Positions 8,883 through 16,784 of a stretch of DNA of 44,552 nucleotides are shown here, in pieces. This DNA is from Puniceicoccales bacterium (GTDB taxonomy: Bacteria; Verrucomicrobiota; Verrucomicrobiia; Opitutales; UBA9783). Made by a program: the position numbers and the translations under genes. Below the pieces are notes generated by a model. It was not told the DNA's origin, did not search any database, and saw only the letters and a program-made list of their open reading frames with translations. Position 1 is the first letter of the stretch. Each line of letters opens with the position of its first letter. The DNA lies in the NCBI GenBank assembly GCA_031258545.1, contig JAIRMU010000011.1, positions 1-44,552 of the forward strand. The letters run 5' to 3'.

Positions 8883-9622
8883 AGTTGTTACAATTATGGG
8901 CATTTATTATTCAACTATTTTTTGAAACGTGTAGGGAATTGCGGTATTTGCCAAGGCAGGTGGGCCGGTGTTTTGAACAATGTTGCATTATGGGTTACCA
9001 AACGTTGCCCATTGTGGGTATTTTGAGTCTCTTTATGGGAGGTATTATGGCTTTGCAATCCGGTTACAGTTTGAGTAAATTACCGGGAGCTCAAAGTTTT
9101 TTAGGCAGCATTGTGGGATTATCCATGTGTCGAGAGTTGGGACCGCTGATGACTGCGTTTTTGCTGACGGGTCGGGTCGGGTCTGCCATTACCGCCGAAT
9201 TGGGTTCCATGTCCGTCTACAAGGAAGTCGATGCGCTGCGAACGATGAATTTGTCACCGGTCCGTTTGTTGGTAATGCCACGCGTTGTTGGAGGACTCCT
9301 CATGATGCCTTTTTTAACCATATTTTCGACGGTATTGGGGTGGTTAGGGGGATGGATTGTGACGCAGTCGGTCGACTTTATTTCCATTAATGGAGCTATT
9401 TATTGGCGCAGTCTAAAACAGTACGTGGATATCGAAAGTATCAATGATGGCCTTTTAAAAGCGGAAATTTTTGCATTGGTCATCACGTTGATCAGTTCGG
9501 CCATGGGTTTGCAGACAAAAGGAGGCCCGAGGGAAATTGGTAATTCGGTGACACGTACGTTGGTGCAGTCTATGATTGCCATATTGATGCTCGACTATTT
9601 TGTGACAAAAGTTTTATTATAG
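8879..9622 (+). CDS. mlaE: MlaE-type ABC transporter permease
   Basis: A 247-residue integral membrane protein of the MlaE family, which moves phospholipid between inner membrane and periplasmic MCE proteins. It contains the conserved core GLSMCRELGPLMTAFLLTGR and the coupling-helix region ITAELGSMSVYKEVDALRTM, followed by further membrane segments with PRVVGGLLMMPFLT. The start ATG overlaps the preceding stop by four bases and mlaF follows after five. No mlaB, mlaC or mlaA homologue is in the window. Confidence 0.93.
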   Translation: MKLLQLWAFIIQLFFETCRELRYLPRQVGRCFEQCCIMGYQTLPIVGILSLFMGGIMALQSGYSLSKLPGAQSFLGSIVGLSMCRELGPLMTAFLLTGRVGSAITAELGSMSVYKEVDALRTMNLSPVRLLVMPRVVGGLLMMPFLTIFSTVLGWLGGWIVTQSVDFISINGAIYWRSLKQYVDIESINDGLLKAEIFALVITLISSAMGLQTKGGPREIGNSVTRTLVQSMIAILMLDYFVTKVLL

Positions 9623-9627
9623 TAACG

Positions 9628-10428
9628 ATGGCTAACACAAAACAATTGTTTTCGAATACTCGCAATCGTTTGCCTGTTTCCATAGAAGTTGATCATCTAA
9701 AAAAGCAATTCAGAAATTATGTGGTCCTGAATAACATTAGTCTAAAAATAGAACCGGGCGAAATTTTTGTTCTCATGGGCCCCAGTGGTTCCGGGAAAAG
9801 TGTATTTTTAGATCTGCTGGCAGGGTTGAGTGAACCCAGTTCGGGTCGTTTAAGCATTAATCAAGAGGATTTGCATTACGTTAAAAAGACAAAGAAGTAC
9901 GTGACGGGTCTTGTATTTCAATCGGGAGCCCTGTTCAATTCCATGACAATTTTTGACAATCTGGCTCTGTATTTAAGAGAACACAGGCTGTTTAACGAAC
10001 AAGAAATTCAAAGTCGTGTAACGCAAATGTTAGACATGTTGACCCTAAGAGGTATTGCACACATCATGCCTTCGGAGTTATCCGGAGGTATGCGGAAACG
10101 TGTTGCATTAGCCCGCGGGTTACTTATGGAACCGGATATTTTATTATTTGATGAACCTACTTCGGAGTTAGATCCCATAACGGCCGCTTCCATCGTTGAA
10201 CTCATTGGGTATGTCAATAAACAATTACGCATTACAACCCTCATAGTTTCGCACGATGTTATGTTAGCTCAAACAATTGGTCATCATATTGCTTTACTCC
10301 ACAATGGTTTTATTCAGGAGATTTATACACCCCAAACATTACCGCAGTCGTCGCGATCTTTCGTACGCAATTTCTTGCATCCAACCGTTAATCTTAATCG
10401 TCCAAGATTTTTGCCACCTAAATCATGA
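9628..10428 (+). CDS. mlaF: MlaF-type ABC transporter ATP-binding protein
   Basis: A 266-residue ABC ATPase. The Walker A motif GPSGSGKS (51-58), Q-loop FQSGALF (about 97-103), signature LSGGMRKR (151-158), Walker B ILLFDEP (171-177) and H-switch VSHD are all present. The SGGMRKR form of the signature and the Q-loop phrase are typical of the MlaF subfamily. It powers MlaE. The stop TGA overlaps the mlaD ATG by four bases. Confidence 0.94.
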   Translation: MANTKQLFSNTRNRLPVSIEVDHLKKQFRNYVVLNNISLKIEPGEIFVLMGPSGSGKSVFLDLLAGLSEPSSGRLSINQEDLHYVKKTKKYVTGLVFQSGALFNSMTIFDNLALYLREHRLFNEQEIQSRVTQMLDMLTLRGIAHIMPSELSGGMRKRVALARGLLMEPDILLFDEPTSELDPITAASIVELIGYVNKQLRITTLIVSHDVMLAQTIGHHIALLHNGFIQEIYTPQTLPQSSRSFVRNFLHPTVNLNRPRFLPPKS

Positions 10429-11435
10429 AAACAAAATTGTCAGATAGTTTACGTGTTTTTTCTTTTGTTCTCTTTGGCATCATTTTGATGTACATCGTTT
10501 ATACTGTTTTGACAAAATTATCTATCCATAAGCATGAGGGCTATTATTTAAAGGCTTTGTTTTCCGATGTCCGTCAGTTGCAAGTAGGTGATGATGTGCG
10601 GGTTGCGGGCGTACGGGTTGGCAATGTAATCAACACGTACTTGGATAAAGATTTAGCGGTGGCCGTTTTTCACATCGAAAAGAGGTACCGTATACCGGAA
10701 GATTCGGTGGCGACTATTTTAATGGCCGGATTATTGGGATCCAATTACGTGTCCATTACACCTGGCAATTCCCATGCCTTATTGAAAGATGATGCCTATG
10801 TTAAAACGCAGCAAACATCTGATTTATCGTCCGTTGTGCAACAATTTAGTAAAGTGGGTAAAAAGTTAGACCGTATTTTGGGAAGTGTGGAGGAAGGCTT
10901 GGTTGGAGGTGACGAGAAGGAGAATGCCACCTCAAATCCTTCGTTGTTGAAAGAATTGGGAGATTTTTTTAGAGACAACCGTCCAAAATTAAGCAAAATC
11001 ATCGATCATTGCCAGGATATTACGCATCAATTGGCCGGGGGTGAAGGAACGTTGGGTAAGTTGCTGATGGAAGAACAAGCGTACAACGATCTGTTGAGTA
11101 TGATGGATTCTATTCGTGTGGCTGCCCATAAAGTCGATGGTCTTTTGAGCCGCTTTGAAGATTTAGCCGATAAAATTACATCGGGTAATGGATTGCTGGG
11201 AAAATTGATTGCAGATGAGAAAACGTCTCAAGATTTTGACTGCATCGTTAAAAATATGCGTGAATTTTGCGAAAAATTGAACAATGATCACAGTACGTTG
11301 GGCCGTATCATCGGTGATGATGCTTTGTATCGTAAGGCGGAAGAGGCTTTAAGTAAAGTAGAAAAGGCGGGAGATAGTATCTCAAATGCAGGTCCTGTAA
11401 CGGCCATAGGGGTTGCCGCCAGTGCTTTGTTTTAA
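10425..11435 (+). CDS. mlaD: MlaD-type MCE-domain protein
   Basis: A 336-residue protein with one N-terminal membrane helix (about 11-33) and an MCE domain, roughly residues 38-115 (LFSDVRQLQVGDDVRVAGVRVG, then MAGLLGSNYVSITPG). A long helical tail follows with recurring 'GNGLLGKLI'/'GEGTLGKLL'/'STLGRII' segments, like the C-terminal repeats of larger MCE proteins. It is the periplasmic lipid-binding ring of the transporter. The MCE assignment is firm; the gene symbol is by operon context. Confidence 0.9.
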   Translation: MKTKLSDSLRVFSFVLFGIILMYIVYTVLTKLSIHKHEGYYLKALFSDVRQLQVGDDVRVAGVRVGNVINTYLDKDLAVAVFHIEKRYRIPEDSVATILMAGLLGSNYVSITPGNSHALLKDDAYVKTQQTSDLSSVVQQFSKVGKKLDRILGSVEEGLVGGDEKENATSNPSLLKELGDFFRDNRPKLSKIIDHCQDITHQLAGGEGTLGKLLMEEQAYNDLLSMMDSIRVAAHKVDGLLSRFEDLADKITSGNGLLGKLIADEKTSQDFDCIVKNMREFCEKLNNDHSTLGRIIGDDALYRKAEEALSKVEKAGDSISNAGPVTAIGVAASALF

Positions 11436-11458
11436 TTCATTTGGGTAATACTTTGAAT

Positions 11459-12295
11459 ATGGATCAGCCGCTGTTGAATTTTATTGAGCAACAGTATGGG
11501 TATAGAGAAATAGCTCAAAAATTCCCCGTATCTTGTCTAGCCGTCTTAGCCGATGTGGCTTTTCAAGACATAATCGCTAAGTTACCGCAGTGCGTGTGTC
11601 CTTTTTGCATGCGTTTGGTGGGGCAATCCGGTGCCGGAAAAACAACGCAATTATTACCTGCGGTTGAGGACGTATTTCAACAAGCCAACTTGCAGCCTGT
11701 TTTTCTGGCAGTACGTAATTTTGTCCATTATCACCCGCATTTGGAAGCGATTAGGCAGCAATATGGAGAAGATCTTTTGCGAGAAAATACAAATGCTTTT
11801 GCGCTTTCTCTATTGGTATTGGTTTTTGAGAAATGCGTACAAAGACGTTATCCGGTCGTTTTTGAAGTTACACTGCAGTCTCCTTTATTTGAGGCGCACA
11901 TCCATGCTTTGTTGGAAGAAAATGCCTACGCCTGCGATTACCAATGTTTGGCCATTGCCAAAGAAGATTCAGATGCGTGGATTCAGGCTCGTTATCGGAA
12001 AACCCAACGGCACGTAGCTCCCAAGTCAGCGCAGTTTTTCTTTGAAACTTTGAATCCGGCGCTTGAATTTTTGCAAACCATTCGTCTTCCGAATCGATTT
12101 TTTATTTGGAATCGTTATCGATTGGACCCCGAGGTAAGTTCCTGTCAAGATCCATTTTTATTGGAAAAGGTTGAACGGGCACGATCAGCAGGTGCCCAAC
12201 CGGCGCTTGAAGAAGATATTTTACGGGAAGCCAAAAAGCAATTTTTGAGCCGCTTTTACACACAAAATCCAATAACCTGTACATCCAATGGTTGA
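11459..12295 (+). CDS. Zeta-toxin-like P-loop NTPase/kinase
   Basis: A 278-residue protein counted from ATG 11459; an upstream TTG at 11441 is also possible. Walker A GQSGAGKT occupies residues 55-62. The following order, strand, HYHPHL, then a late FEVTLQ strand, follows the zeta-toxin/UNAG-kinase pattern of P-loop, 'D..R..HP' and 'E.T'. The Asp and Arg normally before HP are not seen (VRNFVHYHP), so catalytic capacity is uncertain. No epsilon-like antitoxin lies beside it; it follows mlaD by 23 bases and may be part of that operon. It could instead be a nucleotide or sugar kinase of housekeeping use. Confidence 0.5.
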   Translation: MDQPLLNFIEQQYGYREIAQKFPVSCLAVLADVAFQDIIAKLPQCVCPFCMRLVGQSGAGKTTQLLPAVEDVFQQANLQPVFLAVRNFVHYHPHLEAIRQQYGEDLLRENTNAFALSLLVLVFEKCVQRRYPVVFEVTLQSPLFEAHIHALLEENAYACDYQCLAIAKEDSDAWIQARYRKTQRHVAPKSAQFFFETLNPALEFLQTIRLPNRFFIWNRYRLDPEVSSCQDPFLLEKVERARSAGAQPALEEDILREAKKQFLSRFYTQNPITCTSNG

Positions 12296-12667
12296 GTTTT
12301 TTGCCATGTGGGTGCTGTTTTTAAGCTAGATTGCTTATGAAGTGTCCATCTGTGGAGCTTTTTCATACCAGACCTGCTATGCGGATGTTCAAATAAGTAG
12401 GCTTTATTTCTGTGTTGCGTTTTCTCCAACACTAGAGGCTTGTTACCCTACCCCAAGGATCTATTGGAAGGCATCTAGCCAATTCCGCCATTAGTATTTT
12501 AACTTGGATTTGCGGTTTAATATCGGCGGTTAAGGCTTCATTAAAATTAACGGATCTCTTTGGCTTTCTGTGCCCAAATCTCCGAAAATGTTGAGGAAAG
12601 CAACTGAATGCGTAGCTGGACGTGCCAACCCTTATAAACGGATTTCCCATCCCTTGATATTGGTCAA
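12296..12667. other. Intergenic region with possible gene remnant
   Basis: About 370 bases between convergent genes. On the minus strand a 72-codon ATG frame (12650-12432) begins 17 bases after the stop of the MBL-OTU gene. It has no recognised domain and no clear ribosome binding site, so I regard it as doubtful. No strong terminator hairpin is seen. Confidence 0.35.
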
Positions 12668-14986
12668 CTAGTTATGTACAATGGCCTGAAAGTGCCTTAT
12701 GACATCGCCCCTACTTTCGTGGTAAACGAAAAGGCGGCCCGGATTATCTTCAAAATTAGCATCAAGAATGGCTTCTACGCCCGCTCGTCCATCAGGGATA
12801 ATACCACTACCACTCTCTCCCTCTCCCTCTAGTTCAAACCGATGCCAATTCCAGCTACCGTCAACATTTGTAATTACAAGAATAGGCCGCTCAATTACTC
12901 GAGCAATATATTGAAAGTCTTCAATGGCTAACCATCTTTTCCCACTAGCAATCCTTGTTTTTTGCTCTTGCATTAGACCTGAGCCATCATCCTCTAGTGG
13001 CACAAGTTCAGCAGCATCATGGCGCAACCTAAGTATATGGTCATGTGGGTCTTCTGCGAAGAATTGTTCCGGATTCAACCCACATAATACGGCCGCAATT
13101 CCGCAATCTCCATCATCTGGAACATCCATTGGCGTATAATTGGTGAGGGAAAGTGGCTCTTCGGGTGAGTATTCTAGCCCAATTTCTTGAAGCGTATCAG
13201 GCGAAACACCAAAAACAAATACTGGATTTAATTCAAACAGGCTACAAAACGCGTGAGCATTCGCTAATAATAATTGTTTATCTTCGTCGTATCGTAATGA
13301 ATGGCGTACGGTCAACAATGCCGGAGTATTTCGAATATGCCCTGGTGCAATATGCTTTGTTGCAAAGATACTATGATCTCTTGAAAAAGCTCCATGTAAA
13401 TAGGAGAGATCGCAAGCCCGGAGGGGGACTTCCTTCAAAAACCTCTCCCAAAGGTTTCGAGAATATACACTCAAGCCTCCGGTGGATGTGAGCTGACCTC
13501 CCATGGGTTCGCCATGCATATGGTAATTTATGCCCATGCCATCATTGGTAAATAAAAACTGATACACATCAACAAGCGCCGTTTGAAAAACATTTTTTTT
13601 TGTGTTTGCTTGTTTGGTAGTAAATCGATCGATCTTCCATCCTATTTCAGAAGGAGTATTAGTGAAAACAGGTTTACGTAAACCTCTTGCAGACGGTGGA
13701 AAATCGACCCCACTAAATGTAAGATGTCTTGGATGCCCATACATACTTTGCAGTGCGTCGGTGCTGGAAATACTGCCACAAAAATTACATCCACTCATTG
13801 CTTTAACCATTGGTAACCAGGCGTTACAACCTTCTTGATCACTGCCGTGATGGGATTCCATCATTAAATTAACGCTACTTAACAAATGCCTATTTCTTTT
13901 ACTTATGGATGAAACCGCCAATGTATGCGTCAATTGTTGGTCATTTTCAATCCTCAGACTATCAATAAGCGGACGTAACTCTTCTTGGATTTCGGGACTG
14001 AATCCACTGTAATTCAAAATTGCTTGCATATCCGAAGACTTGAAAAATAATTGCTCTACTGCTGCATCCACACTTTGCGTCATAGTGTATCTATTCCCTA
14101 AAATAGCTTCTAAAGTATCCCCTGTAGCATCTCCCGTAAAAAGAATATTACTACCTTGGTGTTCAAAAAGAAGAACAAGACTTTCTGCATTGTCCTTCTC
14201 AGGATTTTTTAATCCATTAATCGGTATCAAAGTATGGAAGTGGGCGTGCTCACTACCTAAAGTTTTATTGAGAGTACCTTCAATGGTTTCCAATGACCAA
14301 GGCTCCCTTCCTATCCCGTCTTCTGCGATAGCAAAGCGCTGCCAACTTGGAAACATTTGGTCTCGTACACTAAAAAAATTATCCTTATTTCTTCTTGTGG
14401 GAGTGCAATGTCCAAACATTTGATATCGGCCTGGTTCTATCTGTAATTGACATAAATGCTTTGTAAATTCTTTTATGTTGTACTCAATGTTTATGCCTAT
14501 GAAAAAATTTAAACCTCGTGCCCCATTCGCTACTGCAAACTTAGCAAGAAAAGGAACATATAAATAATGATCAATATCCAGATGAGTAATCACGAAACTG
14601 ACTATTGGAACACCTGTAAAGCAATAGTTGATAACATCTGAATACCTCTCTCTAAAAGCATCCCATTTTTTGGATGGTTGGTGTCCTGCTGAAAAATCCA
14701 CTAGTCCTGATATTTGAGTCCCTGCATCGACAACAACTGTTCCGGAGGGGCCTCGTAAAAAGACACAATTTCCCTGCTTTACATTTAAAACAAAACAAGC
14801 AACGTCATGAGCAACTAGCGGAGATAATGATAATAGTGATCGATCAGCATTTGTTGTTTGTGTTAGCTGTTCAAGAGCCTGAACAGGCAATTCTTCGCTG
14901 TCGCTACTGCTACCTCCAGGCCCACCATAACATGCTATACACCCGCTAAGTGCCAATGTAAAAATCAGTCTGGAAACTATTTTCAT
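12668..14986 (-). CDS. Lipoprotein with metallo-beta-lactamase-like and C-terminal OTU-protease-like domains
   Basis: A 772-residue protein. A signal peptide ends in a lipobox-like LSGC (Cys16), so it is probably exported and lipidated. Residues about 60-400 look like a ComEC-type metallo-beta-lactamase fold: VVVDAG (84-89), the metal-binding THLDIDH (134-140), FTGDATGD (283-290) and SHHGSD (378-383). The middle part is unassigned. The C-terminus resembles an OTU cysteine protease: VPDDGDCGIAAV with Asp625 and Cys628, a central WLAIEDFQYIARVIERPILVI segment, and a late RHFQAIV with His765 as the probable third catalytic residue. OTU proteases cut ubiquitin chains, so a eukaryotic target is likely. 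The fusion is unusual. A secreted-protein gene lies 11 bases upstream. Confidence 0.65.
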   Translation of the reverse strand: MKIVSRLIFTLALSGCIACYGGPGGSSSDSEELPVQALEQLTQTTNADRSLLSLSPLVAHDVACFVLNVKQGNCVFLRGPSGTVVVDAGTQISGLVDFSAGHQPSKKWDAFRERYSDVINYCFTGVPIVSFVITHLDIDHYLYVPFLAKFAVANGARGLNFFIGINIEYNIKEFTKHLCQLQIEPGRYQMFGHCTPTRRNKDNFFSVRDQMFPSWQRFAIAEDGIGREPWSLETIEGTLNKTLGSEHAHFHTLIPINGLKNPEKDNAESLVLLFEHQGSNILFTGDATGDTLEAILGNRYTMTQSVDAAVEQLFFKSSDMQAILNYSGFSPEIQEELRPLIDSLRIENDQQLTHTLAVSSISKRNRHLLSSVNLMMESHHGSDQEGCNAWLPMVKAMSGCNFCGSISSTDALQSMYGHPRHLTFSGVDFPPSARGLRKPVFTNTPSEIGWKIDRFTTKQANTKKNVFQTALVDVYQFLFTNDGMGINYHMHGEPMGGQLTSTGGLSVYSRNLWERFLKEVPLRACDLSYLHGAFSRDHSIFATKHIAPGHIRNTPALLTVRHSLRYDEDKQLLLANAHAFCSLFELNPVFVFGVSPDTLQEIGLEYSPEEPLSLTNYTPMDVPDDGDCGIAAVLCGLNPEQFFAEDPHDHILRLRHDAAELVPLEDDGSGLMQEQKTRIASGKRWLAIEDFQYIARVIERPILVITNVDGSWNWHRFELEGEGESGSGIIPDGRAGVEAILDANFEDNPGRLFVYHESRGDVIRHFQAIVHN

Positions 14987-14997
14987 GGATAGTCGTA

Positions 14998-15657
14998 TTA
15001 TGGCTGTGGTTGTACCATAGCTTTTATAGCACGCACATAATTTTTGTAAAACTGAACGTTAGTTTCATCAGGCGTACGGTGTTCTGGTTTTACCGCCACA
15101 TCATAATAAGCTGCAAGCGCAACCAGTATTACGCCCTTATATTGTCGCCAAATGCCCAGATTTATCTGCATAGGGTATGTTGAATACAGCCAACTTATGA
15201 GGAAATATTTGACTAAATGACAATTATCGATATCGGCCACGATGGGTGTTGGAGATCTTACCAGATTCGTTGCTTTATCTTTAGCAATTAAATACGCTGT
15301 ATTATACCTTGCTGCGATTTCTTCATATTTTCGCTTTTCGCCCTCATCTGTTTTTCTTTTTGCTATGCTGTCATATAAGATATATCCGTCAAAACATTCA
15401 CCTCCAAAGAAAAACCAATCAACCAGAGAAAATCCATTGACTTCTCTTTGCGCTACTGCAACATATGGAGCTCCAATCTCAGAAAGGCTAGTATTTTCTT
15501 CTAATTGTTGTGCAATATTTTCAGCCGATAAATCTCTCAGCGTTATGAGTAGTTCACCGTTCCAGGGGCCTTCTGCTAGTATTTTTTCTGATGGCCCAGC
15601 GTTAACAAAATGTAACGTAGCCATGATACACAACATCAACATTAATATTCTTTTCAT
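14998..15657 (-). CDS. Small secreted protein paired with the MBL-OTU lipoprotein
   Basis: A 219-residue protein with a clear Sec signal peptide (MKRILMLMLCIMATLHFVNA, cleavage after about residue 20). The mature part is mostly helical, has cysteines (GGECFDGY, DIDNCHL), and shows no domain I recognise. It is the first gene of a two-gene unit; the MBL-OTU gene begins 11 bases after its stop. The shared operon suggests a joint role such as partner, chaperone or co-effector, but this is inference. Confidence 0.7.
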   Translation of the reverse strand: MKRILMLMLCIMATLHFVNAGPSEKILAEGPWNGELLITLRDLSAENIAQQLEENTSLSEIGAPYVAVAQREVNGFSLVDWFFFGGECFDGYILYDSIAKRKTDEGEKRKYEEIAARYNTAYLIAKDKATNLVRSPTPIVADIDNCHLVKYFLISWLYSTYPMQINLGIWRQYKGVILVALAAYYDVAVKPEHRTPDETNVQFYKNYVRAIKAMVQPQP

Positions 15658-16007
15658 AATATATCTTCTCTTTGTTTATGCAAAAATGTTACGCTGGTTT
15701 ATTTTTGTCAAGCCTAAAATTAAGCAAAAATTTACGGAGGTGACCTGTGAGTTTCTATTTGGAAAACTTTATATGCATTAGAGCAATTTTAGCTGGTTGA
15801 GTGGCGAGCTGGCATATCTCAAAGCAGATTGAGACGAAGGTGTCCTTAGGTTTGAAAATGTTGCTGAAGCACCGTTCACGGTGTAGGTGTCGACTGGGTT
15901 ACTGGATTTCGATATATTGATATACAAGTAAGATTTAAATCAGCTCCCTATGGAGCCGTAAGGCCCAACGAGTCTAAAGTCCACGGAGTAGATCCCTGAA
16001 TTTCTAT
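15658..16007. other. Non-coding stretch between exported module and phage block
   Basis: About 350 bases with no intact gene. It holds the likely promoter of the secreted-protein gene near 15660-15720 and a diverged copy of a dispersed repeat at about 15890-16010. Short frames such as GVDWVTGFRYIDIQVRF (about 15886-15936) are broken by stops, so part may be a decayed gene. Confidence 0.5.
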
Positions 16008-16010
16008 TTA
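15890..16010 (+). repeat. Diverged dispersed repeat, copy C
   Basis: The sequence here aligns by eye with 42730-42870: GGTGTCGAC...TTCGATATATTG, then CAGCTCCC-ATGGA, TAAAG-CCA and a closing TTTCTATTTAC. Roughly two thirds of bases agree over some 120 positions, with small gaps. It ends at the stop codon of the phage-block gene at 16008. Confidence 0.5.
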
Positions 16011-16658
16011 CGCATCGGATTGGATGGTAAAGAATTCGGGTACGATTTGGACTTCAAGAATTTTGCCTGCATATTCGTTGGGTTCGGGGGTTTGCAAAAT
16101 AAATTTCAATTGGCTGTCCATGAGGGGACATGCATAGGTATCCAGTAGAACGTAGTTACTGTAGTCTAGAGGTTGGGTGTAAACGTTGGATCCGAATCTA
16201 AAAGAATGGTCGTAAGCCGAATCTTCGATGTTAAAGTACAAACCGAATTTTTTGTTAACTTCCGCATCATTGGACATGTTGAGGATAGTTTTATCCATAA
16301 CGCCGAGCGGAGGACGCACTTGTCCCATGTCGCAAACTTGTCCTAGGGAAATCATGCATGCGGTTGAAACTTCCGTGTCCGCATTCTCAAAACGTGTATT
16401 GTACACAACATTTTGTTCAATTCTGTCCTTCAAGGTTTTTTGAGAAAAATCGGCAATTATTTGGTTGGTCATGGGAAAGTCATTGATCGTGTATGTGTAT
16501 TTGATTTGAAGTGACGACAAGAGCCAATACCATTTGGCAATGTTTGCTTTGGAAGTTACGATGCTGGGCGCAAGGCTGGCTTCTGGATTATATACGGGTA
16601 GGTGCGATGAGACACCACATTCGTTTACGAAAACTCGAAAGGGAGACAGGGTAGGCAT
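16008..16658 (-). CDS. Hypothetical protein at the end of the phage block
   Basis: A 216-residue soluble protein I do not recognise. It has no signal peptide or membrane segment. It lies at the 3' end of the phage-like gene run, in the same orientation, about 125 bases after the putative tail-hub gene. Position suggests a tail-tip, fibre or receptor-binding accessory protein, but there is no direct motif support. The phage genes, including this one, are rich in G on the non-coding strand, unlike most genes around them. Confidence 0.5.
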   Translation of the reverse strand: MPTLSPFRVFVNECGVSSHLPVYNPEASLAPSIVTSKANIAKWYWLLSSLQIKYTYTINDFPMTNQIIADFSQKTLKDRIEQNVVYNTRFENADTEVSTACMISLGQVCDMGQVRPPLGVMDKTILNMSNDAEVNKKFGLYFNIEDSAYDHSFRFGSNVYTQPLDYSNYVLLDTYACPLMDSQLKFILQTPEPNEYAGKILEVQIVPEFFTIQSDA

Positions 16659-16784
16659 AAAAAAATATCAGCGTTGAAGTAAAAAGTAAACAGGTTTAAA
16701 AGGTGCATAAAATAAGAAAAGTGTGCGTACACAATTTTCCAATAAACATCCAAAATATTTACAAAAAGTCATGCAATTGGCACA

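Noticed and set aside
12432-12650. A 72-codon minus-strand frame after the MBL-OTU gene
   Set aside because: It has an ATG but no ribosome binding site, family motif or clear coding character. It may be a remnant, so it is noted only within the intergenic entry.
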